This document shows positions 7,473-15,796 of a DNA stretch of 19,036 bases, piece by piece. The stretch is from Rhodospirillaceae bacterium (GTDB lineage Bacteria; Pseudomonadota; Alphaproteobacteria; UBA8366; GCA-2717185): assembly GCA_002717185.1 (NCBI GenBank), contig PBDC01000055.1:27206-46241 (forward strand), in the 5' to 3' direction. Made by a program: the position numbers and the translations under genes. The notes beneath the pieces are model-generated. The model had not been told where the DNA came from. It searched no databases and saw only the letters and a program-made list of their open reading frames with translations. Each line of letters begins with the position of its first letter. Positions within the stretch are counted from its first letter, which is position 1.

Positions 7473-7517
7473 TTTAGGTGCCAGATTTCCCCCTTTGGCA
7501 AAAAACTGATGCCAAAG
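7473..7517 (-). promoter_or_regulatory. Inverted repeat over a predicted promoter upstream of the quinone oxidoreductase
   Basis: An exact 8-bp inverted repeat, CTTTGGCA (7493-7500) and TGCCAAAG (7510-7517), is separated by 9 bases. One arm contains a minus-strand TTGCCA (7496-7501) that can act as a -35, followed after 17 bases by CCTAAA (7473-7478) as a weak -10. The repeat is not followed by a T-run on either strand, so an operator is more likely than a terminator. It sits 63-87 bases upstream of the gene start. Confidence 0.35.
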
Positions 7518-7629
7518 CGGGCTGATAACGAGCTTATGACGATGTGGATTGAATTACAGCTAGCCAGAATTGCAAACACGTGAATTCTGCCAATTAGATT
7601 TGTATGAAAGTGTTCTGGCATTTTTGTGT

Positions 7630-8598
7630 TTAACTTTTCTTGCGTGTCGAGATCGCATCCGCCATCACGCAAAGAATTTCGTACATAAAAGTAGCGCCAA
7701 CGAGTGCGGTGTTGCCCGATTGGTCAAACGGTGGGGCGACTTCGACGACATCGCCGCCGATGATATCGAGGCCCTGAAGACCGCGTATCATGCGTTGCGC
7801 TTCGTGGGTTGAATAGCCGCCGACCTCGGGTGTCCCCGTACCCGGCGCGTAAACTGGATCAAGACCATCGACATCGAAGCTTATGTAAACCGGGCCATCT
7901 CCAACAACACGGCGCGCTTCCTCTATTACAGCTGCCACGCCCATATCATAAAACTCTTCAATGTAGATAACTCGCATGCCACTGTCGTGCGAGAAGTCGT
8001 TATAGTCAGCATCTGAACGCGCACCGCGAATTCCAATTTGAATGGTTCGATGGGGATCCAACAAGCCTTCCTCCACCGCGCGTCGAAACGGTGTACCATG
8101 GTGGTAGCGTTCCCCATCGAAGGCGTCATCAGCGGTATCTGTGTGTGCATCGAAATGGACCATTCCGACTGGAGTGTCCTTGCAGAGTGCCCGCATGATC
8201 GGCAATGTAATTAAGTGATCGCCACCACAGGAAAGCGGTGTAACACCCGCTGCCACTATATCGGCGTAGAATTCCTCGATCATCTTGAGCATGCGATCGT
8301 TGTTAATTGGATTAACCGGCGTGTCGCCGATATCGCCGACACGGCAAAGATCGAAGGGATTGATGTTACTGACATGGTGAACGCGTCGAATAAGGCTCGA
8401 CATGTTACGAACTTCCCGCGGGCCGTGCCGTGCACCCGCCCTGTTCGTTACAGCGCCATCCCAGGGGATGCCGGCTAGCGCGATATCGATTGTATCTAAA
8501 TCGGTAACAACCGGAGTTCGCATGAAAGTGGCAAGGCCCATATAACGGGGCGTTACGTTGTTACTGGGTGGTTGCGGTAAGCTGCTTTCATCCGGCAT
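7630..8598 (-). CDS. Agmatinase/arginase-family ureohydrolase
   Basis: 322-residue dimanganese ureohydrolase. The metal ligands are complete: H128 in SCGGDH, D150, H152 and D154 in HFDAHTDT, and D242 and D244 in SFDVDGLDP. The N-terminal region with RYMGLATFMR and IPWDGAVTNRAGARHGP is characteristic of the agmatinase branch. The enzyme removes urea from a guanidino compound in the cytosol; agmatine, guanidinobutyrate and guanidinopropionate are all possible and cannot be told apart here. The ATG at 8596-8598 is preceded by GGGGAG at about 7 nt. No putrescine or urea genes are adjacent, so the pathway is open. Confidence 0.92.
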   Translation of the reverse strand: MPDESSLPQPPSNNVTPRYMGLATFMRTPVVTDLDTIDIALAGIPWDGAVTNRAGARHGPREVRNMSSLIRRVHHVSNINPFDLCRVGDIGDTPVNPINNDRMLKMIEEFYADIVAAGVTPLSCGGDHLITLPIMRALCKDTPVGMVHFDAHTDTADDAFDGERYHHGTPFRRAVEEGLLDPHRTIQIGIRGARSDADYNDFSHDSGMRVIYIEEFYDMGVAAVIEEARRVVGDGPVYISFDVDGLDPVYAPGTGTPEVGGYSTHEAQRMIRGLQGLDIIGGDVVEVAPPFDQSGNTALVGATFMYEILCVMADAISTRKKS

Positions 8599-8911
8599 CG
8601 ACGGGCTCCCCGTTGGTCAGATTTAGGGCATTAGTATCAGTTGTTGAAAATTGCGGATCAAGCGCAATTCAATTTTCTAGATAGCTGTATTATAAAGCCG
8701 TAGCCTGGTTAATACGGCCTATTACTGCGTAAATGCTGATGCTGACCGAGCCTCCAACATAAATTTTGAATGATTTCAGAATGCTGGTGGTAAAGATAAT
8801 CGCCGCTTATTTTTTGTTTTTGTGAGTGACTTTTAGTTGTTTGTGCGCAAACCACGGGCGCATTAAGGCTTAGGCTTGTCCGTCATGCGGCGAGCTGCGA
8901 CTCAATTTCCT
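8599..8911 (-). promoter_or_regulatory. Upstream region of the ureohydrolase with a TATAAT box and inverted repeats
   Basis: No gene is seen in this gap. On the minus strand a perfect TATAAT lies at 8689-8694, about 90 bases upstream of the ureohydrolase start; the -35 position has no good match, which fits an activated promoter. A GCCGTA/TACGGC inverted repeat (8697-8702 and 8713-8718) covers the -35 position, and a GAAAATTG/CAATTTTC repeat (8646-8653 and 8670-8677) lies just downstream of the expected transcription start. Either could be a regulator site. The rest of the gap, toward the alcohol dehydrogenase stop, shows no convincing terminator. Confidence 0.4.
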
Positions 8912-10042
8912 TTAGCCATGTGGTACGAGAATTTGGCGTACGACCGCCCCATCCGTCAAACGGTCGAAGCCCGCATTGATATCTTCGAAACCAATTCTTG
9001 CATCGATCAGACGATCGACGGGCAGGCGTCCCTGGCGATATAAGCTTATGAAGCGAGGAATGTCGCGTACTGGCACACAGCTACCCATCGAACTGCCCAG
9101 TATTCCGCGTTCCTCGCCAACCAATTGCGCTGGCTTAAAGGAAAAGTCCGACTTCGCTGGCGGCAGTCCTGCAGCGATGACCCTTCCACCAGTTCGGAGG
9201 ATCGCGTAGCAAGTTTCCATGGCTGCAATGGCTCCGGCCGTTTCTATAGCGAAATCTACACCGCCTTTGGTCGCTTCTACGATTTCTGAGACGCAATCGG
9301 CGTCAGACGCGTTAAAAGTATCTGTCGCCCCCAACTGTCGCGCTAAGCCCAGCTTTTCATCGCTGATATCTACAGCGATGATCCGTTCCGCACCGCCTAA
9401 CTTTGCGCCCAATAGTGCGTTGAGGCCGACCCCGCCGAGACCGACAACGGCGACCGTATCCCCGACCCGAACCCTTGCCGTATTGGTAACCGCACCGACC
9501 CCTGTCATTACCGCACAGCCGAAGATGGCGGCTTCGTCCAAAGGCATGTCGTTGTCGATGACGACGACAGTGCCACGATCGACGACGGCGTATTCTGCCA
9601 TGCAGGAAATACCCGAATGATGCGAGATAGGTTCTCCATCGAGTGAGATCCGTTTTCCACCGCCCATAAGACCACCGGTTGCCTTTGCCTTTGCCGAGAC
9701 CTCACATAGGGCAGGGCGTCCTTCCGAGCAGCGCCGGCATCGTCCGCAACTGGCCCGGAACTGGAAGACGACGTGATCATCAGGTTTCACGTCTGTGATG
9801 TTTGCACCGACTTCGACTACTTGCCCTGATCCTTCGTGTCCGAGGACCATTGGCAGGGTCCGCGGCACAGAGGCGTTGATTATAGATAGGTCCGAATGGC
9901 AAAGCCCCGCACCGCCGATACGTACAAGAAGTTCGTTAGCTTGTGGCGGATCGAGGTCGACTTCCTCGACGCGCAGCGGTCGGCTTTCCGCATAAGGAGC
10001 CGGAGCGCCCGCTTCGAACAATATGACGGCTTTCATCTTCAT
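8912..10042 (-). CDS. Zinc-dependent NAD alcohol dehydrogenase (class III-like)
   Basis: 376-residue medium-chain alcohol dehydrogenase. Catalytic zinc ligands are C48 (GLCHSD), H69-E70 (LGHE) and C176 (FGCAVMTGVGAV). The structural zinc lobe has C99, C102, C105 and C113 (CGRCRRC...C). The nucleotide fold carries GLGGVGL at 201-207 and an acidic residue, D225, at the end of the second strand, which favours NAD over NADP. The cys-rich lobe, the TGVGAV segment and the ending I-L-V-P-H-G are typical of class III-like and related zinc dehydrogenases acting on alcohols, aldehydes or S-hydroxymethyl thiols. The substrate is uncertain. The first ATG (10040-10042) has AGGA 8 nt upstream; a second ATG lies two codons on. 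Confidence 0.93.
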   Translation of the reverse strand: MKMKAVILFEAGAPAPYAESRPLRVEEVDLDPPQANELLVRIGGAGLCHSDLSIINASVPRTLPMVLGHEGSGQVVEVGANITDVKPDDHVVFQFRASCGRCRRCSEGRPALCEVSAKAKATGGLMGGGKRISLDGEPISHHSGISCMAEYAVVDRGTVVVIDNDMPLDEAAIFGCAVMTGVGAVTNTARVRVGDTVAVVGLGGVGLNALLGAKLGGAERIIAVDISDEKLGLARQLGATDTFNASDADCVSEIVEATKGGVDFAIETAGAIAAMETCYAILRTGGRVIAAGLPPAKSDFSFKPAQLVGEERGILGSSMGSCVPVRDIPRFISLYRQGRLPVDRLIDARIGFEDINAGFDRLTDGAVVRQILVPHG

Positions 10043-10531
10043 CGGTGCAATCCTGTATCTAGTTTACGAGATCAGCTCGCCGGCACGTTGGACTTCATAT
10101 AATCCGCAAATTGTCGTCACCGGTAAAAGCTTCGAACACCTTAAGCTCATCTGGCAGCATAGCGGTTGACCTCGCCGCAATGAAATCGATGCCATGTCGA
10201 TCAAATTTAGATATACGTGTAGTGCGCCTCTGATGCCTTTGCGCAATGATCTAAGAGCTTTGCAAAACCTATTGGATATTACAGCGGCTGGCCCACTCCT
10301 GGTTGCCAAAGGTGTGGGTAGATTTGTCCGACCGGCGACGCACAAACTTTCGCTGTGGAAGAGCGTTACGTAATCACTGACGCTTAGGCCGATACGTTGC
10401 CTTAAGAAATGTTGAATGTAGTAAGTAAATATTGGCGACTTGAAAAAATGGAAGAAGGCATGCTGCTCAGACGGACTGTTGTGTTTGCTCTAACCTCGGC
10501 AAGGATGACCGCAGAATAGGAGATCAATACT
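10043..10531. other. Intergenic region between divergent alcohol dehydrogenase and molybdoenzyme genes
   Basis: Both flanking genes point outward, so this 489-base stretch should hold two promoters. I could not find a convincing pair of boxes for either. On the minus strand the 52 codons at 10095-10250 are open and read like a protein tail (GIDFIAARSTAMLPDEL, then VFEAFTGDDNLRII and stop), but no start codon with a ribosome binding site precedes it and stops occur just upstream in the same frame; it may be a remnant or chance. On the plus strand a 59-codon frame from 10194 has no ribosome binding site. I support no gene here. Confidence 0.4.
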
Positions 10532-12550
10532 ATGGTTAGCGAGACCTCGATCCTTACGACTTGTCCGCGTGACTGTTATGACAGCTGTGGCATCCGGGTT
10601 GTAATGAAAGGGGACGAAATAGATCGGGTCACAGGGGATGCCAAACACCCGGCAAATCGTGGCTCACTCTGTGGAAAATGCAGTCTGGCCTATAACGGCG
10701 TGTGGCGCGATCCGGCAAAGCGACTAGGTAAGCCGCTTAAGAGGGTCGGTTCTAAAGGCGAGGGCCGGTTCGAGGAAGTCTCCTGGGACGAAGCGCTAGG
10801 AGAAGTTGCCGCTCGGTTGAAGGGGCTTATCGGTGCCGGCCGGGCTGCCGATATTCTGACGGCGCATTACACCGGTACCTGTTCGATCATTGCCAATCAG
10901 TTTCCAATGCGCTTCTTCAACCATATAGGCGCGACAGAGGTAGAACCGGATTCGATCTGTAATCTTTCTGGCCATATCGGGCTTGGTTATGTGTTGGGCG
11001 AAAGCGCAAAAGGGTTTGACCCTCGAACAGCCAAGGATTCTAGGTGTTTAGTTGTTTGGGGGGCAAATCCCTCGGCCAGTGGACCACACGTTGACAAACA
11101 TTGGCTATCCGAGTTCCCAGGCACTTCGATCGTTATCGACCCTATCCGCACCCCAACCGCTGCCAGGGCCGACTTGCATCTGCGGCCTTTTCCGGGCACC
11201 GACGCGGCACTCGCTTTTGGATTGATGAATGTCCTAATGGATGACGGAAAGCTGGATAGCGAATTCATTGAGGCCCACACGGTCGGTTTCGATGAACTCG
11301 AACCGCTCATAGACGACTGGACACCTTCCCGCACTGCGAGGGCTACTAACGTTTCGGAAGGCGAAATCAGGGCTGCTGCTGACGCTTATGGTGCTGGGCC
11401 GTCGATGTTGTGGCTTGGACAAGCATTGTGTCGTGGGCTGACCGGGGGCAACGCTTTCCGAGCGGCCGCTATGTTGCCCGCCGTGACCGGTAATATCGGT
11501 AAGCCGGGAAGCGGCATAAACTTTCTCAACGGAAAGGGCCCAACCCGCGGCATGCAAATGGCCTATCTAGCTCGTCCCGACCTCCGGGCCAACAATGCTG
11601 CGCCTTTAAGTCATATGGATTTACGCGCCCATCTTGAAGCGGCTCCGCGGGATAAGGCTCTGTTACTGTGGAATATCAATGTGGCCGCCTCAAATCCAGA
11701 TCAGCGAAAGCTACTCGACGCACTGCAATCAGAGGAATTGTTTACTGTGGTCGCCGATTTATTCATGACAGATAGCGCTCGTTATGCGGACATCGTGTTG
11801 CCTGCGGCAAGTTTTCTGGAGTTTGACGATATTGTCGGGTCATATTTTCATCTCTCGATCGGACCGCAGGCGAAAGTCGTCGAGCCAATAGACGAGGCCC
11901 TGCCGAACCAGGAAATTTTTCGGCGCTTAGCAGCAAAGATGAAACTCGAGGAGCCAGCGTTATTCGAGGAGGATGGCCCCATTTTGGATCGAATGCTCGA
12001 ACCATTGGGACTAAGCTACGAGAAACTGAAAGCACACGGCACGATTTTTCCAGAACTTGAACCGGTGGTGCTTTGGTCAGACCTGAATTTTCCGACACCG
12101 TCCGGCAAAATTGAACTCGCCAGTGCAACGGCCGAAATGAACGGACATCCTCGTGTGCCATCACCGCAGCCGCTACCTCGTCCCAGCGCCGACAAGCTGC
12201 GCCTGCTAACTCCGGCGAGCGAGTGGCATATGAATTCTTCCTATGACAACGAACAGCGAATTCGGGATCTCACCAATCCAGCGAGTATCACCCTGCATCC
12301 GGACGACGCGGCTGCGCGGGGGCTTGCCGAAGGTGATATGGCGCGTGTGGCTAATGAAGTGGGAGCTTTGAGGCTGCGTGTTAAAGTGTCGGACATGACG
12401 CCGCCTGGCGTGGGTTGGACGCCAAAGGGTAAATGGCCGGGTGCGTCTCCGGAAGGGGGCAACGTCAACGCGCTCAATCCCGGACTACGTAGCGACATGG
12501 GAAACAGTAATGCCGTGCATGGTGTCGAGGTGACAGTTAGCTCAAGCTAA
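10532..12550 (+). CDS. Molybdopterin-dependent oxidoreductase with N-terminal 4Fe-4S site
   Basis: 672-residue member of the DMSO reductase/formate dehydrogenase superfamily. A 4Fe-4S site is formed by C11, C15, C19 and C47 (CPRDCYDSC...SLCGKC). The molybdopterin-binding core follows: SICNLSG near residue 143, where C143 may be the metal ligand, and LVVWGANPSASGPH at 173-186. The C-terminal molydopterin dinucleotide-binding domain covers about residues 555-670 (SEWHMNSSYDN, ITLHPDDAAARGL). No twin-arginine signal is seen, so the enzyme is probably cytoplasmic. No iron-sulfur or membrane subunit is next to it, unlike formate dehydrogenase operons. The reaction is unknown. AGGAG lies 9 nt before the ATG. 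It opens a run of five plus-strand genes. Confidence 0.92.
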   Translation: MVSETSILTTCPRDCYDSCGIRVVMKGDEIDRVTGDAKHPANRGSLCGKCSLAYNGVWRDPAKRLGKPLKRVGSKGEGRFEEVSWDEALGEVAARLKGLIGAGRAADILTAHYTGTCSIIANQFPMRFFNHIGATEVEPDSICNLSGHIGLGYVLGESAKGFDPRTAKDSRCLVVWGANPSASGPHVDKHWLSEFPGTSIVIDPIRTPTAARADLHLRPFPGTDAALAFGLMNVLMDDGKLDSEFIEAHTVGFDELEPLIDDWTPSRTARATNVSEGEIRAAADAYGAGPSMLWLGQALCRGLTGGNAFRAAAMLPAVTGNIGKPGSGINFLNGKGPTRGMQMAYLARPDLRANNAAPLSHMDLRAHLEAAPRDKALLLWNINVAASNPDQRKLLDALQSEELFTVVADLFMTDSARYADIVLPAASFLEFDDIVGSYFHLSIGPQAKVVEPIDEALPNQEIFRRLAAKMKLEEPALFEEDGPILDRMLEPLGLSYEKLKAHGTIFPELEPVVLWSDLNFPTPSGKIELASATAEMNGHPRVPSPQPLPRPSADKLRLLTPASEWHMNSSYDNEQRIRDLTNPASITLHPDDAAARGLAEGDMARVANEVGALRLRVKVSDMTPPGVGWTPKGKWPGASPEGGNVNALNPGLRSDMGNSNAVHGVEVTVSSS

Positions 12551-12601
12551 CTTGGTCCTTACCCTTGCCTTCGTTATTTTGAGGGAAAAGGGAGAGGAAG
12601 T

Positions 12602-13471
12602 ATGGCTAGTAAGTGGACCAAGGCGCAGATTAGGGACCAAGAACGGCAATATGTCGCTCGGCTTAATGTGCCGGACGCCGATATCTATACAGAACGGTCT
12701 GCGCGTCGTAGTGCCCGGGTGCGTAAAAAACTGGAATGTCATCTGGACGTTGCATACGGCGATACAAGTATGCAGACGCTGGATATTTTTCCGGCTGAGA
12801 AGCAGGGCGCTCCGGTGCATGTGTTCATCCATGGCGGATATTGGCGTAATCCAAATCTCAGCAAGGACACTTACAGCCATATGGCGGCACCGATGGTCGC
12901 GGCTGGAGCTGCAGTAGTGCTGCCAAACTATGATCTATGTCCGGCGGTATCTATCACCGAGATAGTGCGCCAGACACGATGTGCCATTATCTGGGTCTAT
13001 CGCAATATCGCGAAATTTGGTGGTGACCCAAAACAAATTTATGTGTCCGGTCACTCAGCTGGTGGGCATTTGACGGGCATGTTAACGGCGACTGATTGGT
13101 CAAAAGAGGGACGCTTGCCGAAGGGGCTTATCAAGGGCACCGCGGCGCTAAGTGGTCTGTTCGACATCGAACCGCATAGTGAGTTGGAGGAATTTCAGAA
13201 GGATCTCCATATCACTACCAAAGAGATCAAGACGATGAGCCCGATGCGTTTGCCGCCAGTAGCGAAGGGCCCCGCAATCGTGGCGCTTGGTGCCGATGAG
13301 ACCCACCTTTGGCACTGGCAGTCGTTGGCTTATTCAGCCCATCTGAGACAACATCGTATACCGGCACAATTCATCGCTACGCCCGGCGATCATCATTTTG
13401 ATATCACTGATAGGCTGGGTAACGCACGGGATCCGTTGACCCGAGCATTGATCGCGCAAATGGGGCTTTAG
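12602..13471 (+). CDS. Alpha/beta hydrolase, kynurenine formamidase-like
   Basis: 289-residue alpha/beta hydrolase. H-G-G-Y-W at 77-81 forms the oxyanion hole and is typical of kynurenine formamidases and related arylformamidases/esterases. The nucleophile is S152 in SGHSAGGH, the acid is probably D232 in LGADET, and the base is H264 or H265 in PGDHHFD. It should hydrolyse an N-formyl or ester bond in the cytosol. No other tryptophan-pathway gene is present, so a true kynurenine formamidase role is not supported by context. The start has a strong GGGAGAGGA site, and it follows the molybdoenzyme by 51 bases, which fits co-transcription. Confidence 0.88.
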   Translation: MASKWTKAQIRDQERQYVARLNVPDADIYTERSARRSARVRKKLECHLDVAYGDTSMQTLDIFPAEKQGAPVHVFIHGGYWRNPNLSKDTYSHMAAPMVAAGAAVVLPNYDLCPAVSITEIVRQTRCAIIWVYRNIAKFGGDPKQIYVSGHSAGGHLTGMLTATDWSKEGRLPKGLIKGTAALSGLFDIEPHSELEEFQKDLHITTKEIKTMSPMRLPPVAKGPAIVALGADETHLWHWQSLAYSAHLRQHRIPAQFIATPGDHHFDITDRLGNARDPLTRALIAQMGL

Positions 13472-13612
13472 TTAGATGGCGCTTGATTGTCATCGGTACG
13501 GTCGGTCAACCGAAACACTGGTTTGCTTGGAAAGCGCCCGTAGTGATTGGAAACGCCGATTGATACAGGTGGACCGTTTTGTAGGTCGTATTGTGTCTAA
13601 GAGAGGCGCATC

Positions 13613-14845
13613 GTGAATTTCGAAGATTCGCCAGAGGAAGCCGCATATCGGGCGAAGTGTCGCGCTTTTCTAGATGCTCACCTGGAAAAGCGGGACACTG
13701 GCGATGTACGCGGTTATCGTCGTGGAGAAGACCGTCCTGGCGTCTTGCAGGAAGCGAAGGCTTTCCAACGCCAAAAGTGGGAAGCTGGCTTTGCTGGGAT
13801 TACGTGGCCAACTGATTGGCATGGTCAGGGCGGGACGCCGGTCCAGCAGATGATCTACGACCAAGAGGAGGCTCGTTATAAAACGACCGTCAACGCGATC
13901 GGTCTTCAGCTAGGTATCTGCATCCCGACGATTTGCCGTTGGGGCACCAAGGAACAGCGAGATCGATTTGCGCCACCTGCATTGCGTGGGGAGGAGGTTT
14001 GGTGCCAGTTCTATTCGGAGCCGGCCAGCGGCTCTGATCTTGCTGCGTTGCGAACACGCGCTGTGCGGGATGGTGACGATTGGCTGATCAATGGCCAAAA
14101 GATCTGGACGTCTTTTGCGCACAAGGCGGACTGGGGCGTCTTGCTGGCGCGTAGTGATCCGGAAAAATCTAAACATGACGGGCTTACCTTTTTCTATCTC
14201 AGCACCAAGACGCCAGGCGTCGATATCCGCCAGATTAAACAGATGTCCGGTGCCCGCCATTTCAACGAGACGTTTTTCCGTGATGTCCGAATTCCCGACA
14301 GCCAACGGCTTGGGGCGATTAATGGCGGTTGGAAGGTGGCTATGAGTTTGCTGATGGGTGAACGCAACGCCATTGCTGACGAATTCGGACCTTCCTTTAA
14401 GGAACTATATAGGCTTGCCGCTAATCTCGACCTCGAAACTGGGAAAGCGATCGACGATCCAGGTGTCAGGCAGCGACTTGCCGAGTTTTTCGTTAAGGCG
14501 CAGGGTTTACGCTTTACACGCTACCGGATTATGACTGCGCTGGCTCGGGGGGAGACACCGGGTCCGGAGGCTTCGATCGGGAAGCTTGTTGCAGCAAGAA
14601 TGATCCAGGACGCGGCCGCCTACGGTTTGGACCTATTGAGTGCAGCTGGTGTGATGTCTGGGCCGAATATGCCAATGAATGGCATATTCGAGCTGTCATA
14701 TCTGGACTCGCCGGCCTATAGAATTGCGGGTGGTACTGACGAAATATTGCGCAACACTATCGGTGAGCGAGTTCTCGGGTTACCGCAAGAGGTGCGTATA
14801 GACAAAGGCGTTCCCTTCAAATCTATCCCGGCTGGGTCTCGGTAG
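13613..14845 (+). CDS. Acyl-CoA dehydrogenase
   Basis: 410-residue flavoprotein that oxidises an acyl-CoA at the alpha-beta carbons and passes electrons to ETF. The N-terminal helical domain begins NFEDSPEEAAYRAKCRAFL. The FAD/substrate block CQFYSEPASGSDLAAL lies at 131-146, with INGQKIWTSFAHKADW following at 159-174, and the C-terminal signature GGTDEILRNTIGERVLGLP at 373-391. These are the hallmarks of the family. The chain-length or ring substrate cannot be read; this subgroup often sits in degradation clusters of unusual acids or steroids. The start is GTG at 13613 with GAGAGG about 7 nt upstream. The gap of 141 bases before it holds no supported gene. Confidence 0.93.
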   Translation: MNFEDSPEEAAYRAKCRAFLDAHLEKRDTGDVRGYRRGEDRPGVLQEAKAFQRQKWEAGFAGITWPTDWHGQGGTPVQQMIYDQEEARYKTTVNAIGLQLGICIPTICRWGTKEQRDRFAPPALRGEEVWCQFYSEPASGSDLAALRTRAVRDGDDWLINGQKIWTSFAHKADWGVLLARSDPEKSKHDGLTFFYLSTKTPGVDIRQIKQMSGARHFNETFFRDVRIPDSQRLGAINGGWKVAMSLLMGERNAIADEFGPSFKELYRLAANLDLETGKAIDDPGVRQRLAEFFVKAQGLRFTRYRIMTALARGETPGPEASIGKLVAARMIQDAAAYGLDLLSAAGVMSGPNMPMNGIFELSYLDSPAYRIAGGTDEILRNTIGERVLGLPQEVRIDKGVPFKSIPAGSR

Positions 14846-14975
14846 AAGGAGCGAGACGAATGCAGTGATCGATGGCTGCGGATTGAACAAATCTCGGCTT
14901 CTAAGGTTTTATCGAGGTGGGGTATACGAAGTATTTAGGCGAGTTACCCAATGAGACGGGAAGGACGCGAGCGAC

Positions 14976-15770
14976 ATGAGTAACAGCACCGAGAAGTTAC
15001 GCACGTTCGAATTACAGGGTGTGGCGGTTGACGTCGTCTTCAAGGGATCCGGACCGCAATTGTTCGTTCTGCATGGCGGCGGTGGGCCCGTAGTGTCAAT
15101 GCCATTCGCGGATGCTTTGTCAGAAAAGTTCGAGATCATTGCACCAGTGCATCCAGGGTTTGCCGGTTCTCCAATTCCAGATCATTTCGATGACCTGAAG
15201 GACCTGATCTATCTCTATCTTGATCTGATGGATGCACTTGATCTGCAAGATGCCGTGATGATGGGGTTCTCTATGGGCGGCTGGACAGCGGCGGAACTGG
15301 CGGTACTGTCGACGGCGCGGCTATCAAAACTCATCTTAGTCGATGCCGTTGGTGTAAAAGTAGGTGGCCGGGATGATCGCAATATTGTCGATGTCTTTGC
15401 CACGCCGCAGGAAGAATTGGCTATGTTGTTGTGGCATGACCAGTCAAAGGCTCCGGATCCATCGAAGATGACGGAAGCTCAACGGCAGATCATGCAAGCC
15501 AACCGTGTTGCATTGGGGCTTTATACCTGGGAGCCTTATATGCACAATCCGAAATTGCCGCGTTGGCTGCACCGGATAGACGTTCCGACCTTAGTGTTGT
15601 GGGGCGAAAGCGATGGGCTCGTTTCGCCGGACTATGGTCGTGCCTATGCTGGCATGATCCCAAGTGCTGAATTCGCTGTGATCCCCGAGGCCGGCCACGC
15701 ACCGCAGGTCGAGCAGCCAGACGACTTCGTAAAGAAGGTCCAGTCCTTTGCGAGTGATGGGGCAGTTTAA
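14976..15770 (+). CDS. Alpha/beta hydrolase fold protein
   Basis: 264 residues with a complete catalytic set: oxyanion loop LHGGGGP at 32-38, nucleophile S99 in MGFSMGGW, acid D213 in LWGESDG, and base H241 in PEAGHAP. This resembles the carbon-carbon bond hydrolases and esterases that follow ring cleavage in aromatic catabolism, but specificity is not visible. It is unlike the first hydrolase of the cluster, which has an HGGYW motif, so the two are not duplicates. The ATG has GGAAGGA about 10 nt upstream. The next gene begins 26 bases after the stop, which suggests they share a transcript. Confidence 0.9.
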   Translation: MSNSTEKLRTFELQGVAVDVVFKGSGPQLFVLHGGGGPVVSMPFADALSEKFEIIAPVHPGFAGSPIPDHFDDLKDLIYLYLDLMDALDLQDAVMMGFSMGGWTAAELAVLSTARLSKLILVDAVGVKVGGRDDRNIVDVFATPQEELAMLLWHDQSKAPDPSKMTEAQRQIMQANRVALGLYTWEPYMHNPKLPRWLHRIDVPTLVLWGESDGLVSPDYGRAYAGMIPSAEFAVIPEAGHAPQVEQPDDFVKKVQSFASDGAV

Positions 15771-15796
15771 CGTCGGATGAAATACAAAGGTTCCCC

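Noticed and set aside
9219..9620. 133-codon plus-strand open frame opposite the alcohol dehydrogenase
   Set aside because: It is a codon-bias shadow of the dehydrogenase; the translation is Ser/Thr/Pro/Ala-rich and shows no domain.
10064..10345. 93-codon minus-strand frame in the gap before the molybdoenzyme
   Set aside because: Cys/Arg/Leu-rich with no motif, no ribosome binding site, and in conflict with a more protein-like frame in 10095-10250.
13476..13616. 46-codon frame in the gap before the acyl-CoA dehydrogenase, with its TGA overlapping the GTG start
   Set aside because: The overlap is suggestive of coupling, but there is no ribosome binding site, no recognisable motif, and the composition is not coding-like.
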